Part shown: in pieces, positions 33,424 through 42,061 of the stretch | How positions within the stretch are numbered: position 1 is the first letter of the stretch | How the letters are laid out: each line of letters starts with the position of its first letter | Origin: Bacteroidales bacterium | GTDB taxonomy: Bacteria; Bacteroidota; Bacteroidia; Bacteroidales; UBA932 | Direction: 5' to 3' | NCBI GenBank assembly: GCA_017443845.1 | Contig: JAFSXX010000013.1 | Location: 1-43,144 of the forward strand | DNA: 43,144 nucleotides | The notes under the pieces: generated by a model | Databases searched by the model: none | What the model saw: only the letters and a program-made list of their open reading frames with translations | What the model was told of the DNA's origin: nothing | Program-made: the position numbers and the translations under genes

Positions 33424-34074
33424 TCAACTCATCTTTACGAGTATGCTCCTGACCAGGTCGGAAACCACTTTTGCGGAGTCGCAGGTATCTTCGAGGGCCT
33501 GAATGATATTTTTCTTCTTGATAAGTTCTACGGTATCCTTCTCCTCTTTGAAGAGATGGCTCATAAATGAGGCATAGACATCGTCAGCGTCGTGCTCGAT
33601 CTCGCGCACATCGTTGCAGAGGACATCGATGGCCGCGGCGTTCTTGCGCATGTTGTCGAACAATCCGGTCATCTCGACGAATTTATCGCCGGCCTTGACC
33701 AGCAGCTCCGCCATCTCTATGAGTTTGGGTTCCACGCCCTTGGGCTGATAGATGGCTATCTTCTTGGCCGAGTCGCGGATAAGGTCCATCACGGTATCCA
33801 GGGCAAGGGCCAGGTCGTGGACATCGTCGCGGTCGAAGGGCGTCACATAGGAGTTGAGCAGCTCCTCGATAATGCTGTTGGTCACCTCGTCCTCGGTATT
33901 CTCATACTCCTTGATACGCTTAGAGAGGCTGTCCCTGTGGTCGAAATCCTCTTCCTTGGTAAGTGCGACCAGATGCTCGGCCGCTTTCTTGATATTCTCC
34001 GCCGACTGCACAAAGAGCGGATGGAATTTTTTATCCTTTACTACGAAAATCTGCAGGATATCATCGAGTTTCAT
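33424..34074 (-). CDS. PhoU-like (DUF47) regulator of the PiT transporter
   Basis: 216 residues, helical bundle. Typical DUF47 blocks are FDHRDSLSKRIKEYENTEDEV, ITSFDRDDVHDLALALDTVMD-like (actual FDRDDVHDLALALDTVMDL), and IEHDADDVYASFMSHLFKEE, with the metal-binding E/D-rich pattern of PhoU proteins. It is thought to control the phosphate transporter encoded four bases downstream. REP-like hairpins lie just upstream. Confidence 0.94.
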   Translation of the reverse strand: MKLDDILQIFVVKDKKFHPLFVQSAENIKKAAEHLVALTKEEDFDHRDSLSKRIKEYENTEDEVTNSIIEELLNSYVTPFDRDDVHDLALALDTVMDLIRDSAKKIAIYQPKGVEPKLIEMAELLVKAGDKFVEMTGLFDNMRKNAAAIDVLCNDVREIEHDADDVYASFMSHLFKEEKDTVELIKKKNIIQALEDTCDSAKVVSDLVRSILVKMS

Positions 34075-34123
34075 ATTGTTCAGGCTTTATTAATCTGCAA
34101 ATTTACTAATTAGTTGGAATTTG

Positions 34124-34206
34124 CCATCCATAATTTCGGCCCTGTATATGGACGGCAGCCTTCTTCGATGGCTCCCGTCCATAAAAAGCCGCCAAAACAT
34201 GGACGG
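34124..34206. repeat. REP-like hairpin pair, family CCGTCCAT/ATGGACGG (copy 1)
   Basis: Two hairpins in tandem: CCATCCAT at 34124-34131 with ATGGACGG at 34148-34155, and CCGTCCAT at 34175-34182 with ATGGACGG at 34199-34206. The same family recurs at 38170-38252, and the two patches bracket the heptose operon. The intergenic stretch otherwise holds nothing I recognise. Confidence 0.8.
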
Positions 34207-34209
34207 TTC

Positions 34210-35334
34210 TCAATGCAGGGAGGCTGAAAAATCCATAAGCCTGGCTGCGAAACGGTCCCAGGTGTTGTCGGCCTTGAAGGAGGCGATGGCTGCCTTGCAG
34301 GAGGTCTCCCGTGCGCTGTCGAAGCCAGATACAGCCTTGGCGATGGCTTCGGCAGAGACGCCTTCTGTCATAACCCCGATTCCGGTTTCGCCCACGCTCT
34401 GGGGCAGTCCGCCGACGGGAGTGGCCACCACGGGCACCCCGAAATGGGTGGAGATGGCGGTTATGCCGCTCTGGGTGGCGCTCTTGTAGGGGAGGACGCA
34501 GAGGTCCGCTGCGGAGAAGAAGGCCGGGACCTCCTCGTCGCCAATGTAGCGGTTGAATACCTTTATCCTTTCGCGGGAGGGCGAGTCGGCAATCTGAGCC
34601 TCATATTTCTCGAAGCTGCCGTAACTTTCGCCGGCAATTACCAGCTGGCAATCCTCCGGAAGCAGCGGCATCGCATCGATCAGCAGATCGAGGCCCTTGT
34701 AGTCGCGTATCAGGCCGAAGAAGAGCAGGGTGCGGCGGTCAGGGTCGATGCCCAGCTTCGCAGCCGCTTCAGCGCGCCCGATGCGCTCTCCGAAGTGGTC
34801 GTAAAGCGGATGGTTGACCAGAAGATGAGGCTTGTCGGGAGTGAGGGAAAGCATATCCGCGAGCACCGAGTCGCTCATCGCGATGCAGCCGCTGTTCTGA
34901 TTCAGGAACCACCTGGAGAAGGGTTTGTCGAAGAACTTCTGCTCGTGCGGGATGACATTGTCCAGGATCGTTATGACCTTCACGCCTCTCTTCCGGAGGA
35001 TGCGGGCCACCGTTCCGAGAGAGGGAGCCAGATAGCTCATCCAGTATTTCATCACCAGGATGTCGGGCTTCCAGGCGGCAATCTTGCGGGCCGCCGAGAG
35101 GTACGAAAAGGGATTGGCGGTATTGAGGACGGCCTGGCTGTCGATCACTTTCGCCTTGTCCTGCTCCGTCACGTACTGGGTCTTTCCCGGGAAGAGGAAA
35201 GAGGGATATTGCACCGTGAATGTGAATGCCTTGACCTCGTGGCCTTGTGCTGCGAGGGCCTCGTAAAGGTCGGCGTTGAACTGGGCTATGCCCCCGCGGA
35301 AGGGGTAGAAAGTGGACAGATATGCTATTCTCAT
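34210..35334 (-). CDS. Group 1/GT4-type glycosyltransferase
   Basis: 374 residues, two Rossmann halves. The N-terminus MRIAYLSTFYPFRGGIAQFN has the donor-side glycine loop. The C-terminal half shows LLFFGLIRDYKGLDLLIDAM and the GT4 E-x7-E region around YKSATQSGITAISTHFGVPVVA. It probably transfers a sugar, perhaps the D,D-heptose made by the genes just upstream, onto a surface glycan, capsule or glycoprotein oligosaccharide. Its ATG overlaps the stop of the hddC-gmhB fusion gene (ATGA). The acceptor is unknown. Confidence 0.9.
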   Translation of the reverse strand: MRIAYLSTFYPFRGGIAQFNADLYEALAAQGHEVKAFTFTVQYPSFLFPGKTQYVTEQDKAKVIDSQAVLNTANPFSYLSAARKIAAWKPDILVMKYWMSYLAPSLGTVARILRKRGVKVITILDNVIPHEQKFFDKPFSRWFLNQNSGCIAMSDSVLADMLSLTPDKPHLLVNHPLYDHFGERIGRAEAAAKLGIDPDRRTLLFFGLIRDYKGLDLLIDAMPLLPEDCQLVIAGESYGSFEKYEAQIADSPSRERIKVFNRYIGDEEVPAFFSAADLCVLPYKSATQSGITAISTHFGVPVVATPVGGLPQSVGETGIGVMTEGVSAEAIAKAVSGFDSARETSCKAAIASFKADNTWDRFAARLMDFSASLH

Positions 35335-36512
35335 AATTCTTCAGTCAGTTTGTCGGCGAGGCGGCGCAGGGTGAATGAGCCGTCGACCATTATCCCACGG
35401 ACTCCGGCGCGCTCGGCGAAGAGCATATCGGAGGGTTTGTCGCCCACCATTATGCTGCGGCTCAGGTCAGTGTCGGGCCACTCCCGGAGGACATCCTCCA
35501 TCATTCCCGGATTGGGCTTTCGGCGCGGGTGGGAATCGTCCGGCACGGTGCAGTAATATATGGCATCCAGATGCCCTCCGGCGCGTTCCACCTCGCCGCA
35601 CATATAGTCGTGGACGGCTTTCAGGTCCTCTTCGCTCATCAGTCCGCGGCCCACTCCGCGCTGGTTGGTTATGACCATCATCCGCCTGAAAAGCGGGCGC
35701 ATCAGGGCCAGGGCCTCGAGCGCTCCCGGGATAAATTCCATCTGCTCCGGGCGGCGCACATAGTCGCCCACTATCTGGACATTTATGACTCCGTCGCGGT
35801 CGAGGAAAAGCGTGTCTAAACGTTTATAAACGCCTCCGGCGAACTCTTCCTGCGCCCTTTCGAAATCCTCCGGAATGCCGATATCGATGAAATAGCCGTC
35901 ATTGACGAAGCCGGCCAATGTTCCACGTGAAACCTCTTTCTCGAAGAAATCCTTTTCGATTGAGAACTTCTCCGGAAGGGCGTCGAGCGCGTTGCGGCGT
36001 ATGACATATACCCCGGCGTTGATGAGCCCTTCATCGCAGTGGCGTTTCTCGCGGAAGGCGGTGATGCGCTCCCCTTCGAGGGCCACCTCGCCGTAGCGGT
36101 CGAAATCCCGCATCGGCTTGAGGGCCAGCGTCGCCACGGCTCCTGAAGATTCGTGAAGGGCCAGCATCCTGCGGAAACTGACATCGAGATAGGTGTCGCC
36201 GTTGAGGACGAACACATTCTCCTCCGTGGCCTTGGAGAGGGCGTAGCGGACGCCTCCGCCGGTGCCAAGGGGTTCATTTTCCACCACGCAGGAGATGCGT
36301 GCGCGGCTTTGCCTGGCAGCCGCCCACTCTTCGATATATTCGTGTTTGTATCCGAGCGAGAGGATTATATGGCCGAATCCGGCGGCTTCAAGCGAAGTCA
36401 CCACATATTCGAGGAAGGGCTTTCCTGCCACAGGCGCCATACATTTGGGCAACTCGCTCACGACGCTGCGCAGACGAGTACCCATCCCTCCGGCCAGGAC
36501 TATGCATTCCAT
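35331..36512 (-). CDS. hddC: Fused heptose-1-phosphate guanylyltransferase / D,D-heptose bisphosphate phosphatase (HddC-GmhB)
   Basis: 393 residues. Residues 1-~225 are a nucleotidyltransferase (LAGGMGTRLR at 6-15, LNGDTYLD at 103-110). Residues ~232-393 are a HAD phosphatase of the GmhB type (LFLDRDGVIN with Asp238 and Asp240; ITNQRGVGRG; KPNPGMM; MVGDKPSD). It thus combines the dephosphorylation of D-glycero-D-manno-heptose 1,7-bisphosphate with the following transfer of GMP to give GDP-heptose. The zinc-binding Cys loop of E. coli GmhB is reduced to one Cys (Cys321). It sits three bases after gmhA. Confidence 0.93.
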   Translation of the reverse strand: MECIVLAGGMGTRLRSVVSELPKCMAPVAGKPFLEYVVTSLEAAGFGHIILSLGYKHEYIEEWAAARQSRARISCVVENEPLGTGGGVRYALSKATEENVFVLNGDTYLDVSFRRMLALHESSGAVATLALKPMRDFDRYGEVALEGERITAFREKRHCDEGLINAGVYVIRRNALDALPEKFSIEKDFFEKEVSRGTLAGFVNDGYFIDIGIPEDFERAQEEFAGGVYKRLDTLFLDRDGVINVQIVGDYVRRPEQMEFIPGALEALALMRPLFRRMMVITNQRGVGRGLMSEEDLKAVHDYMCGEVERAGGHLDAIYYCTVPDDSHPRRKPNPGMMEDVLREWPDTDLSRSIMVGDKPSDMLFAERAGVRGIMVDGSFTLRRLADKLTEEL

Positions 36513-36515
36513 TCT

Positions 36516-37091
36516 CTAGCGGCCTCCGAAAATAGCGGCCTCAACCAGCTCGCAGATGATATGTCCGGCCGTAATGTGGGCCTCCTGGATGCGCGGGGTA
36601 TCGGTGGAAGGCACGTTGACCAGGATGTCGCTGAGTTCCTTCATCTTGCCTCCCGTAGCGCCGGTCAGGCCGATGGTCTTTATGCCCTTCTGCCTGCACA
36701 CCTCGAATGCCTTGAGGATGTTTCCGGAGTTGCCGGAGGTGGAGATTCCCACCAGGATATCGCCCTTGCGGCCCACGCCCGAGATGAGGCGCGAATAGAC
36801 GATGTCGTAGGAGTAATCGTTGGCCACGGCCGTCATATAGGAAGTGTTGCAGTGGAGCGCCTCCGCAGGAAGCACTTCGCGGTCGATATAGAATTTGCCG
36901 GAGAACTCGGCAGCCAGGTGCTGGGCATCCGCCGCACTGCCTCCGTTGCCGCAGAAATAGACCTTTCCGCCGGCGCGGAAGCAGGCCTCGATGGCATCCG
37001 CAGCCGCTTTCACAGCACTTTTCAACCCTTCGTCGCCTGCGAAGAGTTCCATCATTTTCAAATGCGCGTCCAGACGCGCGTCGATTGTCAT
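36516..37091 (-). CDS. gmhA: Sedoheptulose-7-phosphate isomerase
   Basis: 191 residues from MTIDARLDAH; the start is set at 37091 because this ATG overlaps the hddA stop as ATGA, although an ATG four codons earlier exists. The SIS-domain motifs are CGNGGSAADAQHLAAEF (phosphate and zinc region), VGISTSGNSGNIL and EAHITAGHIICELVE. It converts sedoheptulose 7-phosphate to D-glycero-D-manno-heptose 7-phosphate, the first step of heptose nucleotide synthesis. Confidence 0.96.
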   Translation of the reverse strand: MTIDARLDAHLKMMELFAGDEGLKSAVKAAADAIEACFRAGGKVYFCGNGGSAADAQHLAAEFSGKFYIDREVLPAEALHCNTSYMTAVANDYSYDIVYSRLISGVGRKGDILVGISTSGNSGNILKAFEVCRQKGIKTIGLTGATGGKMKELSDILVNVPSTDTPRIQEAHITAGHIICELVEAAIFGGR

Positions 37092-38119
37092 TTTACCGTC
37101 CATGTCGTAAGTCCTTCCTTGCTGAATTCAAAATCGTATATTTCGCCTATCTCGAGTTTCGAGAGGGCCTCTTCCACCGCATAGCGGGTGTTGCCGGGGC
37201 AGTAGAAGAACATGAAGCCTCCTCCGCCTGCACCGGAAATCTTGCCTCCGGTGGCTCCGGCGGCAATCGCCGTCTCGTATATATTGTCGATGAACTCGTT
37301 GGAGATGCCTTCGGCCATCTTTTTCTTGTTTATCCAACTGGTGTTGAGGGCGTCGCCCAGCGTTGCCAGATCGTCCTGAAGCAGCGCCTTCTTTACGCGG
37401 AACGCCTCCGCCTTGACCTGATGCATAGCCTCCACCGAACCGCTCTTTTTATGCTTTACGTTGGACATTTGCTGCTCGATGATCTTGGCCGATTTGCGCC
37501 TCTGGTTGGTGAAGATCAGCACGGTGTTCATAGCCCATTCGTAGAGGGTGCTGTCCTTGATGCTCAGGGGGTTGACTATCACCCTGTCGCCCTCGCGGAA
37601 CTCGATGAAATTCACTCCTCCGAATGTGGCGGCATACTGGTCCTGCTTTCCGCCAGCCATTCCAAGGTCGATGCGCTCGATCTCGAAGGCGTACTGCGCG
37701 ATGTCATATTTTCCCAGCGGCAGATTAAGCCACTCGGTAAAGGCGCCGATTATGGCCACGACCAGGGTGGAGGAGGTGCCCAGGCCGCTTCCCGAGGGGA
37801 CGTCCATCTGCGTGGTGAGCTCGAACGAAAGCGGCTTGCCGTCGCAGAATTTGCGCACGATCGAATTATAGATACCGCACTGCAGTTCGAGACCCTCGGC
37901 GGGAGCGATTTCCGCCACGGAGTCGAAAGTCCTGGTTATCTTGTCGTTGATATGGATGAATGTAATCTTTCCGTCATCCGTCGGCCTGATGGTGGCGTGC
38001 GCGAACCGGTCGATGGTCACGTTCAGCACTGCGCCGCCGTAAAGGTCCGAATATGGCGAGACATCGGTACCGCCTCCCGCGATACCCAGCCTGAAAGGAG
38101 CTTTGCTTCTGTACAACAT
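37088..38119 (-). CDS. hddA: D-glycero-alpha-D-manno-heptose 7-phosphate kinase
   Basis: 343 residues, GHMP kinase family. The N-terminal APFRLGIAGGGTDVSPYSD, the ATP loop PSGSGLGTSST (108-118) and the C-terminal KISGAGGGGFMFF are present. It makes heptose 1,7-bisphosphate with alpha configuration, which leads to GDP-heptose, not ADP-heptose. First gene of the heptose operon. A TAACTTTG element (38131-38124) ends four bases before the ATG, so the mRNA may be leaderless. Confidence 0.95.
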   Translation of the reverse strand: MLYRSKAPFRLGIAGGGTDVSPYSDLYGGAVLNVTIDRFAHATIRPTDDGKITFIHINDKITRTFDSVAEIAPAEGLELQCGIYNSIVRKFCDGKPLSFELTTQMDVPSGSGLGTSSTLVVAIIGAFTEWLNLPLGKYDIAQYAFEIERIDLGMAGGKQDQYAATFGGVNFIEFREGDRVIVNPLSIKDSTLYEWAMNTVLIFTNQRRKSAKIIEQQMSNVKHKKSGSVEAMHQVKAEAFRVKKALLQDDLATLGDALNTSWINKKKMAEGISNEFIDNIYETAIAAGATGGKISGAGGGGFMFFYCPGNTRYAVEEALSKLEIGEIYDFEFSKEGLTTWTVK

Positions 38120-38169
38120 ATTACAAAGTTAACAATAATTGTTTACGAATTCCGGAGAATCTCCTTTCA

Positions 38170-38252
38170 CCGTCCATAAAAAAGTCGCATTTTATGGATG
38201 AAAGCCGCAAAATGGGGCTGCCGTCCATAAATAAGGCCTTTTTTATGGATGG
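38170..38252. repeat. REP-like hairpin pair, family CCGTCCAT/ATGGATGG (copy 2)
   Basis: Two hairpins: CGTCCATAAAA at 38171-38181 with TTTTATGGATG at 38190-38200, and CCGTCCATAAA at 38221-38231 with TTTATGGATGG at 38242-38252, each with one G-U pair. The block ends directly at the stop codon of the AroD-AroA-like gene. Same family as 34124-34206. Confidence 0.82.
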
Positions 38253-40175
38253 CTACGTCATAAGCGACCCTAAAATCCTGAAGAATTCCGGGAAGACCTT
38301 TTGCGCACACTCGACTCCCTCTATCCTGATCGGCTTGCGGCAGATGAAGCTGGCTATCGTCAGGGCGAGGGCTATCCAGGGGTCGCCGTGACAGGAGCAA
38401 CGGCCGCCCTTGAGCTCAAACTTCTCGTCGCCCTGGATGATGATGTCCGACCCTTCGAACCAGATATCGGCGCCCAGCTTGCGGAGCTCGCGGATGAGGG
38501 TTTCGGCCCTTTCGGCTTCGGTCTTCCGGAGATCGACGTATCCTTGCAGGCAGCTTTCCCCGCCAGCGCGCAGGGCCATGACCATCAGGGGTGCCAGAAG
38601 GTCGGGCATATCGGCCAGCACGAATGAGAAGGGGCAGATAATGGAGCGGTGCACGGTAATGTCACCGTTGTCCTCCCGGAAGATATCTATGCCGCCGTCG
38701 TCCATCATATCCATCATCAGCGATTCGGCCTGCTCGGAATCGGGCTTGAGACCCTTGAAAGTCAGTTTTCCGACCATCGCCGCGGCTGCCATCAGATAGG
38801 CGGCGCAGCTCCAGTCCCCCTCGAGCGCCATTCCGCCGACGGGCTTGAGCCTCTGAGAGCCGCGCACGTGGATGGTCCGGCTGAATTCGTCGTAATCGAA
38901 GAACGACATATCGTCCTCCATCCCGAACCACGAACCGATGGTGGCGGCCAGGTCGAGGTTCAGCTGGCTCCCTTCGTGGTGGACATAGACCTCGCTCGGG
39001 GAGGCGCACTGGGAGAGGGCCACCACGAGGCCTGAAATCATCTCGGGGCCGTAGCTGCCGTCAAGGCTCAGGTCTGTGCCGTCCATCACCCCCGACACTT
39101 TCACGGGCAGGAAGCGGCCATCGGTGTATTCGACCTTGAGGCCTGTCTTTCCGAGCGCGTCGGAGTATTCATCGACTTCGGCGCCGAGCAGGGCCCCCTC
39201 GCCGATTATGGTCACAGGACGCCTCGAGAGTCCGGCTATGGGGATGCAGTAGCGGGCCAGCAGGCGCGATTCGCCCACGTTTATGACATTGTCTTTCACC
39301 ACAAGGCCGCGGGCAGGAATATCCTGATGGCCGGTAACGGTGACTTTGTCGGGCATTGCGGAGACCTCGGCGCCCAGCTGCTGAGCCACGGAGAGCGCGT
39401 CCTGAATGCCCTGGGAGTAGGTAACGCCGAATATGGTGGTAGGCCCCTCGCAAAGTGAGGCCATCAGTATGGAGCGCTGGGCCATCGAGCTTGAGCCGGG
39501 AAGCGTCACCTCCCCGCGCAGGAGAATCTGTCCGGGTTTGGAGAGGTCGCTGTAGCAGAGCTCGCCCGTGAAGGTCTCGCCACCGTGGCGGGGCGAGAGA
39601 TAGAAGAACGGAGCCCCCTTGTCCTGGGCCTTCAGCAACGAGCGGGTGGAGTTTTCTCCTGCCACATAGGCCATCAGCGTAGAGGGCTTATACTTGTCGT
39701 AAAGCGACAGTATCCGCTCGTAATCCTCCTTGCTACGGCCGGCGGTGACTATCTTGACCACATCGGCGCCATAAGTGAATGCCGAGTCGGCGGTGCGCTC
39801 AAGTATCTCTTTGGATGGGGTCTCGTGGCTGTTGTAGTAGGAGAGCATCACCAGGCACTCCTTGTTGAACGCCAGCGTAGTAAGCCACTCGCGGATGTCG
39901 CGGGGCATATCGAGGCGCAGCTCCACGCAGTCGGCCCCTCCGAGGATGGCGGCCGAGAGCTGGCGTACGGCGGCGTCGCGGTCCCACGCTTCGGTCATCT
40001 TGCCGGTGGCTATCATTATGGATTCGCGCGGAGTGGAGAATATCTCCTTTATCTCCTCCTCGCTGAAGTCGCAGGTGTCGAGATGAATCTCCAAAGCGGA
40101 ATCGGGCCGCGTCTCGGCCAGATACTGGCAGTAGAACGGTGTCACCGACTTGAGGCTGTAACAGATGCATCCCAT
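38253..40175 (-). CDS. Fused 3-dehydroquinate dehydratase / EPSP synthase-like protein, degenerate active sites
   Basis: 640 residues from [10 protein letters not shown]. Residues ~1-215 are a shortened type I dehydroquinase: VELRLD (Glu86) and VVKIV (Schiff-base Lys141) are kept, but the catalytic His position in the SYH motif reads SYYN. Residues ~218-640 have the EPSP synthase fold ([48 protein letters not shown]). However, by alignment to E. coli AroA the PGSK lysine is Ser ([10 protein letters not shown]), the GNAGT block is GESRLLA, the KESDR-type Lys is Thr (LRKTEAER), and the DHR arginine is Trp (GDPWIALAL). It may be a diverged lineage-specific enzyme or have a new function. A TATCTTTG (40208-40201) precedes it. 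Confidence 0.8.
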   Translation of the reverse strand: MGCICYSLKSVTPFYCQYLAETRPDSALEIHLDTCDFSEEEIKEIFSTPRESIMIATGKMTEAWDRDAAVRQLSAAILGGADCVELRLDMPRDIREWLTTLAFNKECLVMLSYYNSHETPSKEILERTADSAFTYGADVVKIVTAGRSKEDYERILSLYDKYKPSTLMAYVAGENSTRSLLKAQDKGAPFFYLSPRHGGETFTGELCYSDLSKPGQILLRGEVTLPGSSSMAQRSILMASLCEGPTTIFGVTYSQGIQDALSVAQQLGAEVSAMPDKVTVTGHQDIPARGLVVKDNVINVGESRLLARYCIPIAGLSRRPVTIIGEGALLGAEVDEYSDALGKTGLKVEYTDGRFLPVKVSGVMDGTDLSLDGSYGPEMISGLVVALSQCASPSEVYVHHEGSQLNLDLAATIGSWFGMEDDMSFFDYDEFSRTIHVRGSQRLKPVGGMALEGDWSCAAYLMAAAAMVGKLTFKGLKPDSEQAESLMMDMMDDGGIDIFREDNGDITVHRSIICPFSFVLADMPDLLAPLMVMALRAGGESCLQGYVDLRKTEAERAETLIRELRKLGADIWFEGSDIIIQGDEKFELKGGRCSCHGDPWIALALTIASFICRKPIRIEGVECAQKVFPEFFRILGSLMT

Positions 40176-40200
40176 AATTTGCGCATTTTCAAAAGGAAGA

Positions 40201-40230
40201 CAAAGATAAGGCATTATTTTCGTATTTTTG
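40201..40230. promoter_or_regulatory. Divergent -7 elements for the AroD-AroA-like gene and smpB
   Basis: TATCTTTG on the minus strand (40208-40201) and TATTTTTG on the plus strand (40223-40230) are 14 bp apart. The first lies 25 bp before the minus-strand ATG at 40175 and fixes that start; the second ends 8 bp before smpB. Clear -33 elements are not visible. Confidence 0.5.
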
Positions 40231-40238
40231 CAGCCGCT

Positions 40239-40694
40239 ATGGCAAAGACAAAGAGACCGAAAATAGACATCCGCAACAAGAAAGCCTCCTTCGACTATGA
40301 GTTCCTGGAGACATTCACGGCCGGCATCGTCCTCAGCGGCACTGAGATCAAGAGTGTGCGCGAAGGCAAGGTGTCGCTGGTGGACAGTTGGTGCTATTTT
40401 GTCGGCAACGAACTCTTCGTTCGCAATATGAACATCGCCGAGTACTGGTGGGGTTCGGCCTTCAGCCGCCAGGAGCCCAAGCGCGACCGCAAGCTGCTGC
40501 TGACCCGCAAAGAGCTGAACAAGCTCCAGAGGGCCGTCAAGGAGAAAGGTCTCACCATCGTGGCCACCCGAATGTTCATCTCCGAAAACGGCTACGCCAA
40601 AGTCAACATAGCCCTCGCCCGCGGAAAACGCGAATTCGACAAACGCGAAAGCATCAAGGAAAAAGACATGCGCCGCGAAGCGGAACGCTACTAA
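40239..40694 (+). CDS. smpB: SsrA-binding protein
   Basis: 151 residues. SmpB binds tmRNA and brings it to stalled ribosomes for trans-translation. The family pattern is clear: [55 protein letters not shown] and the basic tail [16 protein letters not shown]. The start is the ATG at 40239, right after a -7 element with an almost absent leader. No ssrA (tmRNA) gene is seen in the window. Confidence 0.97.
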   Translation: MAKTKRPKIDIRNKKASFDYEFLETFTAGIVLSGTEIKSVREGKVSLVDSWCYFVGNELFVRNMNIAEYWWGSAFSRQEPKRDRKLLLTRKELNKLQRAVKEKGLTIVATRMFISENGYAKVNIALARGKREFDKRESIKEKDMRREAERY

Positions 40695-40748
40695 GCTGAC
40701 CGGCGCGCGCTGGTTGCATCTTCATAGTCAACTTTATGCCCTTTGGAC

Positions 40749-40883
40749 GCGTGGAGGCTGACAGGCCCTTTGGCAGCGTGGAGCCCAATGCGCTAATTAT
40801 CAGCAACATACAGATTTCCATCCCTCATTTTGAGGGGATAGAAATCCATAAATAGCTAACACTGAGACAGTTACCCTCCACGC
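40749..40883. repeat. Diverged copy of the GCGTGGAG-bounded element
   Basis: GCGTGGAGC at 40776-40784 and CCTCCACGC at 40875-40883 bound a ~108-bp element with a central hairpin (40813-40846: GATTTC and CCCTCA against TGAGGG and GAAATC). A further GCGTGGAGG lies at 40749-40757. The layout matches the tails of the repeats at 25133-25246 and 28940-29052, though the interior is much diverged. The remaining sequence up to 40958 holds nothing I recognise. Confidence 0.5.
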
Positions 40884-40958
40884 ACCTAACGCTAAGAACA
40901 ATGGTTTGAACAATACTTCGGATACCCCCGGGATGCCAGGTGTTTCAAAATAATTGGC

Positions 40959-40966
40959 TACCTTTG
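40959..40966 (+). promoter_or_regulatory. -7 element of the DUF4240 gene
   Basis: TACCTTTG, 23 bp before the ATG at 40990. It argues against a TTG start at 40954, which lies upstream of it. Confidence 0.45.
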
Positions 40967-40989
40967 AGAATCAGATAAATCGGTATAAT

Positions 40990-41832
40990 ATGGGACTATT
41001 TAACTTTTCATTCAAAAAAGAGAAAGAACAAGATAAGTATTCTTTCTTTTGGAATGTGATGGACTTATGTGATTGGAAATACGAGGGTGAAGACGACAAA
41101 GTATTGGAACCTGTTATTTTATATCTTTCAAAGCAAGATGATGATCTTATCTTTCTGTTTGAGGATGTGATGACAGAACTTTTGTATAATCTGGACACAA
41201 AGGTAAATTACGAAAGATGCAAAGAGATTTCTGGACAAGATAGTGATGACTTGTTTTTATACTCAAGATGTGTAGCATTATTAAACGGTAGAGACTATTA
41301 TCAGAGTTGTTTAGAGAACGGTTTTCCTGATGAATTGTGGAATATGGAATTTGAAAGCCTTCTATATGTGCCAGAAGAAGCATGGGGGAGAAAGCACGGT
41401 TCGGATTCTGCTGAGTATTCCCATATGCCCCCTTTAAGTTATGAAACGGGAAGTAACGAAGAAGGGTGGAAGAACCGTATGGATTCTACAATAACAGAGA
41501 AATTTGGGGATTTGTCTGTGGTTGATATTATTTATGCACGCCCTGATGAAGATTGTGCTGTATTGGTATTGGTAACTGTAGGATATATTGACGGTTCTCC
41601 AGAAACCCAAAAAGACTTATTAGACAAATTGGAAGGATATCTCAAATATATTCAATCCAATGATTTTAGAAAAGCTTATCCTCAATCAAAGGTATATATT
41701 GACATTCAGTTTCAAGAGAAGCCAGATGTGTTGATTACGGATTTGTTGTATAAGTGCATGAACTGGTGTAAGGAGAATGGGGCATACTTAAGGCTGCGTA
41801 TTGGCGATGATTATGTCCATTTTAAGGATTAA
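40990..41832 (+). CDS. DUF4240-domain protein, immunity-type
   Basis: 280 residues from MGLFNFSFKK. The N-terminal ~135 residues fit DUF4240: FFWNVMDLCDWKYEG, LEPVILYLSKQDDDLIFLFED, MTELLYNLD and FLYSRCVALLNGRDYYQSCLEN. The C-terminal part (VVDIIYARPDEDCAVLVLVTVG onwards) is alpha/beta and unassigned. DUF4240 proteins occur in polymorphic-toxin immunity loci, and this region is AT-rich with other immunity-like genes downstream, so an immunity role is plausible but not shown. No signal peptide. Confidence 0.8.
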   Translation: MGLFNFSFKKEKEQDKYSFFWNVMDLCDWKYEGEDDKVLEPVILYLSKQDDDLIFLFEDVMTELLYNLDTKVNYERCKEISGQDSDDLFLYSRCVALLNGRDYYQSCLENGFPDELWNMEFESLLYVPEEAWGRKHGSDSAEYSHMPPLSYETGSNEEGWKNRMDSTITEKFGDLSVVDIIYARPDEDCAVLVLVTVGYIDGSPETQKDLLDKLEGYLKYIQSNDFRKAYPQSKVYIDIQFQEKPDVLITDLLYKCMNWCKENGAYLRLRIGDDYVHFKD

Positions 41833-41851
41833 ACGTTCAATTCGAATTTGT

Positions 41852-42055
41852 ATGGAAAACGAGCAATCAAACACAAAAAAGAGGCTTGCTCTGATGATGC
41901 TTGCCCCCTTGTTTTGTACGATTGGTGGTATATGCCTTTTAATGAGCGGTTTAGAGGATAATAGCAAGCTGACTATCATTGTTTCTTGTTTTATTCTGCT
42001 TCTCGACTTGGTTATGATAGTCTGCTTTCTCGTTGATTGGTTCAGAAAGCGTTAA
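41852..42055 (+). CDS. Small two-helix membrane protein, function unknown
   Basis: 67 residues from MENEQSNTKKR, 19 bp after the DUF4240 gene. Two hydrophobic segments (ALMMLAPLFCTIGGICLLMS and LTIIVSCFILLLDLVMIVCF) are separated by GLEDNSK and followed by a basic tail. I recognise no family. Position and AT-rich composition place it in the same operon-like run as the neighbouring immunity-type genes. Confidence 0.6.
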   Translation: MENEQSNTKKRLALMMLAPLFCTIGGICLLMSGLEDNSKLTIIVSCFILLLDLVMIVCFLVDWFRKR

Positions 42056-42061
42056 ATCCCA

